A stretch of DNA of 64,000 nucleotides from Gallionellaceae bacterium (GCA_004297065.1 SCUU01000125.1:1-64000); one strand, 5' to 3'. Counted from the first letter of the stretch, positions 27,528 to 38,282 are shown. Numbers and translations: made by a program. The notes: generated from the sequence alone by a model not told the origin.

Positions 27528-28640
27528 TCAGAAGGTATAACCTTCTTGCACTGCCTGCGGATGCAGCTCATCCAGCAGGTTGAGCAGCGGCTTGAGGTCG
27601 ATGTAGCGCGCGCAGGCACGGTGCAGGTATTCGAACACCAGCGGCATGTCTTTCAGGTAGCCGTCCTTGCCGTCGCGGTGATACAGGCGCGCGAAGATGC
27701 CCAGCACCTTGATGTGGCGCTGCACGCCCATCATCTCGTAGTCGCGGTAGAACTCGCCGAAATCCTCGCGCACTGGCAGCCCGGCTTTGCGCGCCTTTTC
27801 CCAGTAGCGGATGAGCCAGTCCATGATGTCTTCCTCTTCCCATTTGATGTAGGCGTCTTTGAACAGGGAGGCGAGATCGTAGGTGATGGGGCCGTACACG
27901 GCATCCTGGAAATCCAAAATCCCCGGAGAGAATTGAAAATTGCTTTTGCGAGCATCCGCTTCGCGGATTGCCTGCTTACCCCGCTTCTCGTTTGCCCCCT
28001 CTCCCTTTGGGAGAGGGTTGGGGTGAGGGAAATGGGCTTGCCCGTTGGGTTCGCTCACCATGAGGTTGCGCGAATGGTAGTCGCGGTGTACGTACACGCA
28101 CGGCTGCGCGAGGTTGTTGCGCAGGATGCGCTGGAAGCACTCTTCCAGTTTTGCACTTTGTTTTGCGCTGAGCGTCACGCCCAGATGTTTGGCGATGTAC
28201 CACTCGGGGAAGAGCTTGAGTTCGCGGTGCAGCAGCGCCTCGTCGTAGAGCGGCAGCTCATTCGGTTTTGAGGCGAGCTGTATCTTGAGGAGCGCATCGG
28301 TGGCCGCCTCGTAGAGCTTGCGCGCATTCTTGGCATCCAGCGCTTGCAGATACGTCGTGTTGCCGAGATCGGACAACAGCAGAAAACCTTGCGCGAGGTC
28401 TTGCGCGTAAACGTGAGGCACATGCGTTCCCGCGTCCTCGAACAGTTTTCCGATATGCAGGAAGGGCTCGCAGTTCTCATGCTGCGGGGGAGCGTCCATG
28501 ACGATCTTTGTGCTTCCATCGGCGGACGTGGCGCGGAAATAACGGCGAAAGCTGGCATCGGCAGATGCGGGGGCGAGGGTGAATTTTTCGTTTGGATACA
28601 GGCCGGAAAGCCACTCGGTAAGCTGTTGTTGACGTTGCAT
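27528..28640 (-). CDS. amgK: Sugar/aminoglycoside phosphotransferase-family kinase (AmgK-like), with in-frame repeat insertion
   Basis: CVYVHRDYHSRNLMV and GILDFQDAVYGPITYDLASLFKDAY motifs; paired with murU. Confidence 0.88.
   Translation of the reverse strand: MQRQQQLTEWLSGLYPNEKFTLAPASADASFRRYFRATSADGSTKIVMDAPPQHENCEPFLHIGKLFEDAGTHVPHVYAQDLAQGFLLLSDLGNTTYLQALDAKNARKLYEAATDALLKIQLASKPNELPLYDEALLHRELKLFPEWYIAKHLGVTLSAKQSAKLEECFQRILRNNLAQPCVYVHRDYHSRNLMVSEPNGQAHFPHPNPLPKGEGANEKRGKQAIREADARKSNFQFSPGILDFQDAVYGPITYDLASLFKDAYIKWEEEDIMDWLIRYWEKARKAGLPVREDFGEFYRDYEMMGVQRHIKVLGIFARLYHRDGKDGYLKDMPLVFEYLHRACARYIDLKPLLNLLDELHPQAVQEGYTF
27928..28036. repeat. Composite palindromic repeat inside amgK
   Basis: 27930-27998 closely matches 7406-7473; followed by CCCTCTCCCTTTGGGAGAGGG. 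Confidence 0.85.
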
Positions 28641-28700
28641 CGGTTTGCCTTAATGGTGTTTTTATGCGATTTTAACACCTTAATATATCCGCCCCGCATC

Positions 28701-30911
28701 ATGCGTTTCCGCTTTCTTTCCGTTTTTCTCGTCGGGCTCGGTTTGTTTTCGCCGCATTGTCATGCGGCGGAGTTGCCGGCGAGCGCCGTTGCTGTTGCCG
28801 GGCCGGAGTCCGAGAAAACTGTCTACATCGAGGCGGAGCAGATGACGGGGAGGAAAAACGAGCAGATGGAGGCGCACGGCAACGTCGAGTTGCAACAGGG
28901 CGACAAGAAAGTGTACGCCGAGCATTTGTACTACGAGCCCGGTACGCGCGAACTGACTGCCACCGGTTCGGTGCGTCTGGAACAGTCCAGCGGCTCGGTG
29001 TCCGGCCTCGATTTGAAGATGAATCTGGACAGCAACGTCAGCGAAATGAGCAAGCCGATATTCCGGTTGAATCAGCATAACGCGCGCGGTTCGGCAGAAA
29101 TCATGCGCAGCAGGGGAAAGTTGGACTATGTGTTCGACGGGGCCACCTATACGACTTGCCCTGCGGGTAACGACGATTGGCTCTTGAAGATGTCCCGCCT
29201 GGAGATCGACAAAAAAGCGCAGCTGGGAACGGCGCATAACGCTTGGGTCGAATTCAAGGGGGTGCCGCTGCTGTATACGCCTTGGATGGACTTTCCGCTG
29301 GATGACCGGCGGCGCTCGGGCTTGCTGGGGCCGGTTTTCGGCGTTACCACGCTGGGCGGTGCGGAAATTACCCTGCCCTTTTACTGGAATATTGCGCCGA
29401 ACCGCGATGCGACCATAGCGCCGCGCGTGATCGACAAGCGCGGTACCTTGTTCAACGACGAATTCCGCTATATGGGATCAAGTTATGTCGGCGAAATTCA
29501 TTACGATGTGCTGCAAAACGACCGTATCACCAATACCACGCGGACATATACGGCGCTCAAGCATTCGCAGAATCTGGGCGGCGGCTTCGGTGCGGCGGTG
29601 AACTTCAATCGGGTATCGGACGACGATTATTTCCGCGACTTGTCGAACACGGTAATAGGCGGAACCCAAACCCAACTGCTGAACGAGGGGGTGCTGTCTT
29701 ATGGCGCGGGCTGGTGGTCGGCTTCGATGCGGACGCAGACGTACCAAACCTTGCAGGATCCGCTGGCGCCGGTGGCGATCCCTTACCATCGCTTGCCGCA
29801 AATCAATCTGGCCGCGCAGCAGAGTGTGAATGACAATCTGCTGAACATGGTGAGCGAATACGTGGATTTCCGTCACCCCACCCAGGTGAACGGGCAACGC
29901 CTGGTGCTGTATCCCTCGGTTACCTATGCTTTATTGAACGATCCCGGGTTTTATCTCAAGCCCAAGCTGGGCGTACACCATACGCAATATGCCATGGGTG
30001 ACAACAACAGCACGAACATTCCGAACTCTTCCAGAACGTTGCCCATTTTCAGTCTGGACGGCGGTATGACGTTCGAGCGGGATTTGGCGCTGGGGGACGG
30101 CGAGTATGTACAGACGCTGGAGCCGCGCGTGTATTACGTGAAGATACCTTATAGGGACCAGAGCTTTTTGCCGAATTACGATACTTCGCAGGCGGTATTC
30201 AGCTTTGCCCAGATGTTTACGGAGAACCGTTTTTTCGGTAACGACCGCGTCGGCGACGCGAACATGGCAACGGCGGCATTCGCCACGCGCTTGATCGACA
30301 ACTCCAGCGGCGTCGAGCGCTTGCGCCTGACGCTGGGAGAGCGCTTCAGTTTTGAGGCACCGCTGGTGAATCTGGTGACACCAGACGCGAATAGCCGTTC
30401 CGATATATTGCTTGCGCTGGGAGGGCGGGTGACCGATGCGATGACGCTGGACGGCGTGCTGCAATACAACCCCAATGTCAAGCACACAGAATCTTCCAAC
30501 ATTACCGCCAGATATAAACCCGAAACGGGCAAAGTGCTGAATCTGGGTTACCGTTACACGCGCGGCGCTCTTCCCCGGAGCGACGTGCGCCAAGTCGATT
30601 TTTCCACGCAGTGGCCTTTGTTCTGGCACTGGTACGGGGTTTCGCGCTTGAGTTATTCGTTACAAGACCAGCGGATTTTGGAGGCATTGGCCGGGCTTGA
30701 GTATAATCAGTCGTGCTGGATGCTGCGCTTGGTGGCACAGAGATTCCCGACGGCCACAGAACAAGTTTCCACAGGGATATTCGTGCAACTGGAGCTGAAC
30801 GATCTTGTCGCCCTTGGGGCCGATCCGCTCAGTGCGTTGCGTTTGAGTATTCCCGGGTATTCCAAATTGAACACTCGCCCCGCCGGCTTGTCGGCGCAAG
30901 GCTTGAGGTGA
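28701..30911 (+). CDS. lptD: LPS-assembly protein LptD
   Basis: Signal peptide, VYIEAEQMTGRKNEQMEAHGNVELQQGDKKVYAEHLYY, PLLYTPWMDFPLDDRRRSGLL, YNQSCWMLRLVAQR. Confidence 0.95.
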   Translation: MRFRFLSVFLVGLGLFSPHCHAAELPASAVAVAGPESEKTVYIEAEQMTGRKNEQMEAHGNVELQQGDKKVYAEHLYYEPGTRELTATGSVRLEQSSGSVSGLDLKMNLDSNVSEMSKPIFRLNQHNARGSAEIMRSRGKLDYVFDGATYTTCPAGNDDWLLKMSRLEIDKKAQLGTAHNAWVEFKGVPLLYTPWMDFPLDDRRRSGLLGPVFGVTTLGGAEITLPFYWNIAPNRDATIAPRVIDKRGTLFNDEFRYMGSSYVGEIHYDVLQNDRITNTTRTYTALKHSQNLGGGFGAAVNFNRVSDDDYFRDLSNTVIGGTQTQLLNEGVLSYGAGWWSASMRTQTYQTLQDPLAPVAIPYHRLPQINLAAQQSVNDNLLNMVSEYVDFRHPTQVNGQRLVLYPSVTYALLNDPGFYLKPKLGVHHTQYAMGDNNSTNIPNSSRTLPIFSLDGGMTFERDLALGDGEYVQTLEPRVYYVKIPYRDQSFLPNYDTSQAVFSFAQMFTENRFFGNDRVGDANMATAAFATRLIDNSSGVERLRLTLGERFSFEAPLVNLVTPDANSRSDILLALGGRVTDAMTLDGVLQYNPNVKHTESSNITARYKPETGKVLNLGYRYTRGALPRSDVRQVDFSTQWPLFWHWYGVSRLSYSLQDQRILEALAGLEYNQSCWMLRLVAQRFPTATEQVSTGIFVQLELNDLVALGADPLSALRLSIPGYSKLNTRPAGLSAQGLR

Positions 30912-30973
30912 TACCAGACACCGGGCCATTGTTGTTTGATTGCCTGGTGGGTCGGCTAGCGGTTTCATCGGGG

Positions 30974-31020
30974 ACGGGCATACTGAGTTTTTATCAGGGG
31001 TGGCAATTTGTCATGCCCTT
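30974..31020. repeat. Palindromic element, copy 1 (ACGGGCAT...ATGCCC)
   Basis: ACGGGCATactgagtttttatcaggggtggcaatttgtcATGCCC; homologous to 35500-35548. Confidence 0.75.
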
Positions 31021-31042
31021 TAATTTTAGATTGAGAGAAGTC

Positions 31043-32347
31043 ATGTCGAGTAAGCGCGCGGGACAGGTTTTTTTGTGGATGTTTTTTGCATGGGCGGCGT
31101 GCGCCCATGCCGCCGAGGCGCCCAGGCAGGCGCAGCCCATAGATTGGATTATGGCAGTGGTGAACGATGATGTAATTACGCGGCACGAGTTGGATGTACG
31201 CCTTGCCGTGGTCGTGAACCAACTGAAGAAACAGGGCACGCCGTTGCCGGAAGCCGCCGTGCTGGAAAAGCAGATACTGGAACGTATGATCGGCGATATG
31301 CTGCAACTGCAATTCGCCAAGGAGACCGGCCTGCGCGTGGACGACGCCATGCTGGACAAGGCCTTGGGCCGGATTGCGCAGCAAAACAAACTTCCGTCGC
31401 TCGCGGCGTTTCGCGCCAAGGTGGAGCAGGAGGGCGTCGATTTCAATAAATTCCGCGAGGAGATCCGCACCGAAATTTTGACTACCCGCCTGCGCGAGCG
31501 CGAGGTCGACAGCAAACTGGTGGTGAGCGAAAACGAAATTGAAAACTATTTGGCGAACCAGTCCAAACAAGCGGGCAAAGGCGAAGAGCTGAAGCTGGCG
31601 CACATCATGGTGGTGGTGCCGGAACAGGCCAGCGCCGAAAAGATCGGCACCTATAAACAGCGCGCGGAAGAGGCGCTGGCGAAATTGCGTGGCGGCGCGC
31701 CGTTCGCGCAGGTGGCGGCGGGGTATTCCGATGCCGCCGATGCGTTGCAGGGCGGCAATCTGGGCTGGCGTCCCGCAGACCGCTTGCCGTCCATGTTTGC
31801 GGAAGCCCTCCAAAAACTGCAACCCGGCGAAGTGAGCGAAATCCTGCGCAGCCCGAACGGTTTCCACATCCTCAAGCTGGTGGAGCGGCGCAGCAAAGAC
31901 GCGCCGGTAGTCATCACGCAAACCCATGCGCGCCACATCCTGATTAAGACCAGCGAACTGGTGCCGGAGAATGAAGCGAAGAGCCGCCTGGCCGAGATCA
32001 AGCAGCGCATCGACAAAGGTGCCGATTTTGCCGAACAGGCGAAGTTGTATTCGGAAGACGGTAGCGCGACCCAAGGCGGCGATTTAGGCTGGCTTTCGCC
32101 CGGCGAAACCGTGCCGGAATTCGAAGGGCCGATGGACGCGCTCAAGGTCGGCCAGATCAGCGGCTTGGTGCAATCGGGCTTCGGTTGGCACCTGATCCAG
32201 GTTTTGGAACGCCGCAACACCGACGTGAGCGTGGAGCAGAAAAAACAGCAAGCGCGCAATTCCATCCGTGCGTTCAGATCGGACGAGGCATTTCAGGACT
32301 GGTTGCGCCAGTTGCGCGACCGTGCTTTCGTCGAATACCGCAAGTAA
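31043..32347 (+). CDS. surA: Periplasmic chaperone/peptidyl-prolyl isomerase SurA
   Basis: [22 protein letters not shown]; two parvulin domains ([36 protein letters not shown]). Confidence 0.95.
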   Translation: MSSKRAGQVFLWMFFAWAACAHAAEAPRQAQPIDWIMAVVNDDVITRHELDVRLAVVVNQLKKQGTPLPEAAVLEKQILERMIGDMLQLQFAKETGLRVDDAMLDKALGRIAQQNKLPSLAAFRAKVEQEGVDFNKFREEIRTEILTTRLREREVDSKLVVSENEIENYLANQSKQAGKGEELKLAHIMVVVPEQASAEKIGTYKQRAEEALAKLRGGAPFAQVAAGYSDAADALQGGNLGWRPADRLPSMFAEALQKLQPGEVSEILRSPNGFHILKLVERRSKDAPVVITQTHARHILIKTSELVPENEAKSRLAEIKQRIDKGADFAEQAKLYSEDGSATQGGDLGWLSPGETVPEFEGPMDALKVGQISGLVQSGFGWHLIQVLERRNTDVSVEQKKQQARNSIRAFRSDEAFQDWLRQLRDRAFVEYRK

Positions 32348-32348
32348 T

Positions 32349-33365
32349 GTGAATATCGCGCAGCGATATCCATTGGCTTCCCCCCACTGGGAGGGGTTTA
32401 AGCCCCTTGCCATTACCGCGGGCGAACCGGCAGGTATCGGCCCCGACCTGTGTCTGCAATTGCAGCGGCAAGCGCAAGCACTGGTGGTAATTGCCGACCG
32501 ATCGCTGCTGCTGCTGCGCGCCGCGCAACTCGGCCTAGACCTTGAGTTGCATCATTACACCCCCGCCGCCCCTTTTATCCCCGGCAAGTTGAGCACGCTG
32601 CATGTGCCATTGGCGCGGCCCGCGCAAGCCGGGAAACTGGATATCGCCAATGCGCCCTACGTGCTGGAGACTTTGCGCCGCGCGCTGCAAGGCTGCGTGT
32701 CCGGCGAATTTTCCGGCATGGTCACCGCGCCGGTGCATAAGGGTATTATCAATGACGCCGGCATCCCGTTCACCGGACATACCGAATACCTCGCCGAACA
32801 AACGCAAACGCCGCAGGTGGTAATGATGCTGGCCGGTGGTGGCATGCGCGTGGCGCTCGCAACGACGCATCTGCCGTTGCGCGAGGTGGCGGATGCAATT
32901 ACGGCGCCTTTGCTGGAAAACGTGCTGCGCATCATGCAGCGCGACCTGCAACGCCGTTTCGGCATCGCCCGGCCGCGCATTCTGGTGGCCGGGCTCAACC
33001 CTCATGCCGGCGAAGGCGGATATCTCGGGCGCGAAGAAATCGAGGTGATGATTCCCGTGCTGGACAAGCTGCGCGCGGAGGGCGTGCAGGTGAGCGCGCC
33101 GCTACCCGCCGATACCCTGTTCGCCGCGCACCGGCTGCACGAATGCGACGCCGTGCTGGCGATGTACCACGATCAGGGGTTGCCGGTGTTGAAGCATGCC
33201 AGCTTCGGCGTGGGGGTGAACATCACACTGGGCCTGCCCTTCATCCGCACCTCGGTCGATCACGGTACCGCGCTGGAATTGGCGGGGACGGGCAAAGCCG
33301 ATGTGGGTAGCTTGTTAGAGGCGATCAAAATCGCAACTAAAATGGCAGAACATGAACGGGCATAA
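32349..33365 (+). CDS. pdxA: 4-hydroxythreonine-4-phosphate dehydrogenase
   Basis: [81 protein letters not shown] start inferred. Confidence 0.92.
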   Translation: MNIAQRYPLASPHWEGFKPLAITAGEPAGIGPDLCLQLQRQAQALVVIADRSLLLLRAAQLGLDLELHHYTPAAPFIPGKLSTLHVPLARPAQAGKLDIANAPYVLETLRRALQGCVSGEFSGMVTAPVHKGIINDAGIPFTGHTEYLAEQTQTPQVVMMLAGGGMRVALATTHLPLREVADAITAPLLENVLRIMQRDLQRRFGIARPRILVAGLNPHAGEGGYLGREEIEVMIPVLDKLRAEGVQVSAPLPADTLFAAHRLHECDAVLAMYHDQGLPVLKHASFGVGVNITLGLPFIRTSVDHGTALELAGTGKADVGSLLEAIKIATKMAEHERA

Positions 33366-34143
33366 AGCCAAAAAATCCTTTGGCCAAAATTTTTTGGTCG
33401 ATCAGAACATCATCGCCGACATCGTGCGTGCGATCCGTCCCGAGGCCGCCGACAACATGGTGGAGATCGGCCCCGGTCTCGGCGCGCTGACGCGCCCGCT
33501 GTTGCACCGCCTGGACAAACTGCATGTGGTGGAAATAGACCGCGACATCATCGCGCGCCTGAAGACAGACTACCCGCAAGACAAAATCGTCATCCACGAA
33601 GGCGATGCGCTCAAATTCGATTTCGCCACGCTGGGCGCTCCCTTGCGCATCGTCGGCAACCTGCCCTACAACATTTCCTCGCCGCTGCTGTTCCACTTCG
33701 CCGACTATGCCGCGCGCATCACCGACATGCATTTCATGTTGCAGAACGAAGTGGTGGAACGCATGGTGGCCGAGCCTTCCACGCCGGAATACGGGCGCTT
33801 GTCGGTGATGCTGCAATACCGCTTTTACATGGAAAAATTGCTCGACGTGCCGCCGCAGTCGTTCCGCCCCGCGCCCAAAGTAGATTCGGCCATTGTGCGC
33901 TTGATCCCGATCCCGGCCGACAAGATCGGGGTAAAGGACGAAACACTGTTCGCCCAAGTGGTGTCTGCTGCTTTCGGCCAACGCCGCAAGACGTTGCGCA
34001 ATACGCTCAAAGCCTATCTGACGGAAAGCGGTTTCGCGCAACTCGGCATCGACCCACAGTTGCGCGCCGAGAATCTCGGATATTTGGATTTCGCCCGGAT
34101 CGCGAACCGGATAACCGCAGAACGCCGCATTCGGCCAAGCTGA
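33352..34143 (+). CDS. rsmA: 16S rRNA (A1518/A1519) dimethyltransferase
   Basis: [45 protein letters not shown]. Confidence 0.95.
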   Translation: MNGHKAKKSFGQNFLVDQNIIADIVRAIRPEAADNMVEIGPGLGALTRPLLHRLDKLHVVEIDRDIIARLKTDYPQDKIVIHEGDALKFDFATLGAPLRIVGNLPYNISSPLLFHFADYAARITDMHFMLQNEVVERMVAEPSTPEYGRLSVMLQYRFYMEKLLDVPPQSFRPAPKVDSAIVRLIPIPADKIGVKDETLFAQVVSAAFGQRRKTLRNTLKAYLTESGFAQLGIDPQLRAENLGYLDFARIANRITAERRIRPS

Positions 34144-34213
34144 TTGCAAAACAAGTGGTTTGGTCATAAAGTACGCGCCCTGACCGTTACAACAAAAATC
34201 TTGGAGGATAGCT

Positions 34214-34393
34214 ATGGAAAACCGTGAAAAACGTGGCACAGTTCTGGTGTTCGTCGGGCTGGCACTGATTGTTTCTGCATTTATTGTAGGTGTCAGCGCT
34301 GCGGGCATTATCCTGATGAGTTTTGCTATTACGATTGCAGGATATGGCGCAGGTTGCATCATGGATTCGCCCTGTGGCATGGCTAAAAAATAA
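34214..34393 (+). CDS. Small (59 aa) membrane protein, absent from the ORF track
   Basis: GGAGGA 7-8 nt before ATG; MENREKRGTVLVFVGLALIVSAFIVGVSAAGIILMSFAITIAGYGAGCIMDSPCGMAKK. Confidence 0.6.
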   Translation: MENREKRGTVLVFVGLALIVSAFIVGVSAAGIILMSFAITIAGYGAGCIMDSPCGMAKK

Positions 34394-34507
34394 CTCGCCG
34401 CAACCCCGCTACAATTGCAGATATCTGGTCGCTCTCCATCCCGTGCATCGGGGTGGGGGGCGATTTCAGTTAGACTCACGCTACATACCTAACTTAAGCC
34501 TATCTCT

Positions 34508-35344
34508 ATGTCCGATATACCCCCTATTGTCATGACCTTTGCGGCGACCGACCCGAGTGGCGGTGCCGGTTTGCAGGCCGACATTCTGACCATCGCCAGC
34601 ATGGGTTGCCATCCGCTGTCGGTGGTGACCGCTATCACGGTGCAAGATACCAGCGGGGTGGATGATGTGCAGCCGATGGATGCCGAATGGGTGGTGGATC
34701 AGGCGCGCACCGTGCTGGAAGACATGCCGGTCGCGGCGTTCAAGATCGGTTTGCTCGGCAGCGTGGATAACATCACCGCCATCGCCGAAGTGATCTCCGA
34801 TTATCCCGATGTGCCGCTGGTGTTCGATCCCGTGCTTGCATCCGGGCGCGGCGATGAGTTGGCGAACGAGGATATGTTGTCCGCTTTGCGCGAGTTGCTG
34901 TTGCCGCAGACGACCATCTTGACGCCGAACAGCATGGAGGCGCGCCGCCTGATCGTGGATGAAGATAACGAGCAGGATGATCCCAACCTGCACGAATGCG
35001 CCAAGCGCATTATCCGGTTGGGGTGCGAATATGTGCTGATTACCGGCACGCACGAACACACGCCCAAGGTCATTAACACGCTGTACGGCGAGCGCGGTCT
35101 GGTGCGCAGCGACAATTGGCCGCGCCTGCCGGGCATTTACCACGGCTCGGGCTGCACCTTGGCCTCGGCCATCGCGGCCTTGCTGGCCAACGGTTTGCCG
35201 GTGGAAGAGGCGGTGCGCGAGGCGCAAGAGTACACCTGGGAAGCATTGAAATACGGCTTCCGTCCCGGCATGGGACAGCACATTCCGGACCGCTTGTTCT
35301 GGGCGCGGGACGAAGACGAGGATGATGCGGAAACCCGCCATTGA
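34508..35344 (+). CDS. thiD: Hydroxymethylpyrimidine/phosphomethylpyrimidine kinase
   Basis: VMTFAATDPSGGAGLQADI, VFDPVLASGRGDEL, LTPNSMEARRL, GSGCTLASAIAA. Confidence 0.93.
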   Translation: MSDIPPIVMTFAATDPSGGAGLQADILTIASMGCHPLSVVTAITVQDTSGVDDVQPMDAEWVVDQARTVLEDMPVAAFKIGLLGSVDNITAIAEVISDYPDVPLVFDPVLASGRGDELANEDMLSALRELLLPQTTILTPNSMEARRLIVDEDNEQDDPNLHECAKRIIRLGCEYVLITGTHEHTPKVINTLYGERGLVRSDNWPRLPGIYHGSGCTLASAIAALLANGLPVEEAVREAQEYTWEALKYGFRPGMGQHIPDRLFWARDEDEDDAETRH

Positions 35345-35353
35345 GAGCTGGTT

Positions 35354-35499
35354 CAAAAATTGCCTTGCTCGTTTGCTTCCTCCCCCGCCAGGGGGGTAAC
35401 CAGCGACTTGCTGGCGGTGTTTGCCAGCTTAACGTGAAACTCGCGTAGCGATTCGTTTGCCCTTTCTCCCGCGTGCGGGGGAAAGTTGGATAGGGGGAA
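35354..35499. repeat. Mosaic of dispersed palindromic repeats between thiD and thiE
   Basis: AAAATTGCCTTGCTCGTTTGC..., TAACCAGCGACTTGCTGGCGGTGTTTGCCAGCTTA (also at 27371), CTTTCTCCCGCGTGCGGGGGAAAG. Confidence 0.75.
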
Positions 35500-35548
35500 A
35501 CGGGCATGGCGAGTTTCATTATCAGGGGTGACAGCTTGCCATGCCCGT
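35500..35548. repeat. Palindromic element, copy 2
   Basis: Perfect 11-bp arms ACGGGCATGGC / GCCATGCCCGT around gagtttcattatcaggggtgacagctt. Confidence 0.85.
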
Positions 35549-35598
35549 TAGTCGAATGGCTAGTTGTTTCACCCAGAGGATTGAGGAGAGGGTGACTC

Positions 35599-36282
35599 GT
35601 GAAAAGAATTGCGACGCATAGCATTTCTGAGAAACCAATTAGAGGCTTGTACGCGATCACGCCGGATAGCGCCGACACCCCGGAGTTGTTGCGCAAAGTC
35701 CGCTTGGCTTTGCAAGGCGGTGCGCGGGTGTTGCAATACCGTAACAAAGCTGCAGACGCAACTTTGCACTTGCAGCAGGCGCAGGCATTGCGCCAATTGA
35801 CGCGCGAATTCGACGCTACCTTTATCGTCAACGACGATGCGCAACTGGCGGCGCAGGTAGATGCGGACGGGGTGCATCTGGGCGGCGAAGACGGCAGCGT
35901 GGCGGCGGCGCGCAAGTTGCTCGGGCCACGCAAGCTCATTGGTGTGTCTTGTTATAATCGCAAGCAGTTGGCGCGAGAGGCGGTGCAGGCCGGAGCCGAC
36001 TACGTGGCATTCGGCGCATTTTTTCCTTCCGGTGTTAAACCCGCTGCGGTAAGGGCGGAGCCTGAGTTGTTGCAGTGGGCGCATCGGGAACTGGGCGTGT
36101 CGCTGGTGGCGATAGGCGGTATTACGCAAGCTAACGGCGCGGCGCTGGTGCGAGCGGGTGCCGATGCGCTGGCGGTGATTTCGGCAGTATTTGATGCGGC
36201 GGATATCCGGTCTGCCGCGCAAGAATTTTCAACACTTATCAGCAAGGTTCAGCATGACATCCCACAATCAAGAGCTTTTTGA
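35599..36282 (+). CDS. thiE: Thiamine-phosphate synthase
   Basis: [54 protein letters not shown]. Confidence 0.93.
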   Translation: MKRIATHSISEKPIRGLYAITPDSADTPELLRKVRLALQGGARVLQYRNKAADATLHLQQAQALRQLTREFDATFIVNDDAQLAAQVDADGVHLGGEDGSVAAARKLLGPRKLIGVSCYNRKQLAREAVQAGADYVAFGAFFPSGVKPAAVRAEPELLQWAHRELGVSLVAIGGITQANGAALVRAGADALAVISAVFDAADIRSAAQEFSTLISKVQHDIPQSRAF

Positions 36283-37537
36283 CCAGTCCCAGCGCATCAT
36301 CCCCGGCGGCGTGAATTCGCCGGTGCGCGCATTCAAATCGGTGGGCGGCACGCCGCTGTTTTTCAAGCGCGGACTAGGCGCATATGTGTGGGATGCCGAC
36401 GACAAGCGCTACATCGACTACGTGAATTCTTGGGGCCCGATGATCGTCGGCCATTGCCATCCCGAGGTGGTGCAAGCCGTGCAGGATGCCGCCGCGCAAG
36501 GCTTGGGTTTCGGCGCACCGACCGCGTCCGAACTGGAAATCGCCGAGCTGCTGTGCAAGATTTTGCCCAGTCTGGAAATGGTGCGCTTGGTCAGCTCCGG
36601 CACCGAAGCGACGATGACGGCGATCCGTTTAGCGCGCGGTTTTACCGGGCGTTCGCGCATCATCAAATTTGAGGGCTGCTACCACGGTCACTCCGATGGC
36701 TTGCTGGTCAAGGCCGGTTCGGGTGCGCTGACGTTCGGTCAGCCGAGTTCTTCCGGCGTCCCCGCCGAAATCGCCGCGCTCACCACGGTGCTGGACTACA
36801 ACGATGCCGCCGGGCTGGAAAAAGCGTTTGCCGAATACGGCAACGAGATCGCCGCAGTGATCGTCGAGCCGGTCGCGGGCAACATGAACCTGATTTTGCC
36901 CAAGCGCGAGTTTCTCGATGCGATGCGCAACTTGTGTACCCGGCACGGCGCGGTGCTGATTCTGGATGAGGTGATGTCCGGCTTCCGCGTCGGCCTGCAA
37001 GGCGCACACGGCCATTTCGGCATCAAGCCCGACCTCATCACGCTGGGCAAGGTGATGGGCGGCGGTTTGCCCGCAGCCGCCCTCGGTGGTCGCCGCGACA
37101 TCATGCAATGCCTCGCCCCATTGGGCGCGGTGTATCAGGCGGGCACACTGTCCGGCAATCCGGTGGCGGTGGCGGCGGGCTTGACCACATTGAAGCTGGT
37201 GCAAGCGCCGGGCTTCTACGAGCGCCTGACTAAACTCGCCCAACAGATGACCGAGGGATTGAGCGCCAGCGCCGCGAGACACGGCATCCCGTTCAGCGCG
37301 CAATCCATCGGCAGCATGTTTGGCCTGTATTTCAGCAGCAAAGTGCCGACCTCCTACGCCGAAGTGATGGCCAGCGACAAAGCCGCATTCAACCGTTTTT
37401 TCCATGCCATGCTGGATGAGGGCGTGTATCTCGCACCGTCGGCGTTCGAGGCGGGTTTCGTTTCCGCCGCGCACACCGAGGCCGACATCGCCGCAACCAT
37501 CGCCGCCGCCGACAAGATCTTCGCGGCCTGGAAATGA
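36254..37537 (+). CDS. hemL: Glutamate-1-semialdehyde 2,1-aminomutase
   Basis: [68 protein letters not shown]. Confidence 0.96.
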   Translation: MTSHNQELFDQSQRIIPGGVNSPVRAFKSVGGTPLFFKRGLGAYVWDADDKRYIDYVNSWGPMIVGHCHPEVVQAVQDAAAQGLGFGAPTASELEIAELLCKILPSLEMVRLVSSGTEATMTAIRLARGFTGRSRIIKFEGCYHGHSDGLLVKAGSGALTFGQPSSSGVPAEIAALTTVLDYNDAAGLEKAFAEYGNEIAAVIVEPVAGNMNLILPKREFLDAMRNLCTRHGAVLILDEVMSGFRVGLQGAHGHFGIKPDLITLGKVMGGGLPAAALGGRRDIMQCLAPLGAVYQAGTLSGNPVAVAAGLTTLKLVQAPGFYERLTKLAQQMTEGLSASAARHGIPFSAQSIGSMFGLYFSSKVPTSYAEVMASDKAAFNRFFHAMLDEGVYLAPSAFEAGFVSAAHTEADIAATIAAADKIFAAWK

Positions 37538-37681
37538 GCGCCCCAAGAAATTCAGAATTTTGGGATGCAGCGCAAGGCGCACGGCGCGCAGCGACCGAGA
37601 CATACCAGATAGGTAGGCGAGTGAGCGAGCACCGTGCAACGCCGCGATGCGCCCAAAAAATGAGTTTTTTTGGGCGCTCAT
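37534..37681. repeat. 148-bp structured junction element, copy A (hemL/engB)
   Basis: Terminal ATGAGCGCCC / GGGCGCTCAT; interior homologous, in inverted orientation, to 57480-57626. Confidence 0.85.
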
Positions 37682-37682
37682 A

Positions 37683-38282
37683 ATGGGACTGTTTTCGCAG
37701 GCGGCGTTCTTCACCACGGTCAATCACATAAAAGACTTGCCGTTGCACGGCGGCAAGGAAGTGGCTTTCGTCGGGCGCTCCAACGCGGGCAAGTCGAGCG
37801 CGATCAACACGCTCGCCAACCACACGCGGCTGGCCTTTACCAGTAAGACACCGGGGCGCACCCAGCACTTGAATTACTTTTCGCTGGGCGACAGCAAATT
37901 TCTGGTGGACTTGCCCGGTTACGGCTACGCCAAAGTGCCGCCCGATGTGCAGCAACACTGGGAAGCGCTGCTGAGTCAGTATTTGCAAACCCGTGAGGCT
38001 TTATGCGGCCTGGTGGTCATTATGGATTCCCGCCATCCTTTGACAGCGCTGGATGAGCAAATGCTGGACTGGTTCTCCGAAACCGGCAAGCCCGTGCATG
38101 TACTGCTGACCAAATCGGATAAGTTGAGCCGCCAGCAAGCCACGCAAACGTTGCGCGAAGTAAAGGCTTACCTGAGCGAGCATTTCCCGTTTTGCTCGGT
38201 GCAACTTTTCTCCAGCTTGAAGAAACAGGGGATGGAAGAAGCCGAAGCGCTGATTGCGGGTTGGTTGGCGCAAGCGCAATAG
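37683..38282 (+). CDS. engB: Ribosome biogenesis GTP-binding protein YihA/EngB
   Basis: [54 protein letters not shown]; start refined to 37683. Confidence 0.95.
   Translation: MGLFSQAAFFTTVNHIKDLPLHGGKEVAFVGRSNAGKSSAINTLANHTRLAFTSKTPGRTQHLNYFSLGDSKFLVDLPGYGYAKVPPDVQQHWEALLSQYLQTREALCGLVVIMDSRHPLTALDEQMLDWFSETGKPVHVLLTKSDKLSRQQATQTLREVKAYLSEHFPFCSVQLFSSLKKQGMEEAEALIAGWLAQAQ

Noticed and set aside
30713-31042. N-terminal extension of surA in the ORF track
   Set aside because: Overlaps the lptD end and repeat sequence; a signal peptide begins at 31043
36191-36253. 21-aa N-terminal extension of HemL
   Set aside because: Overlaps thiE; the conserved protein starts at 36254
37534-37681. Simple bidirectional terminator between hemL and engB
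   Set aside because: Too long, no U-tract at the stem base, genes are co-directional, and the interior is shared with gltB/gltD; better described as a repeat element
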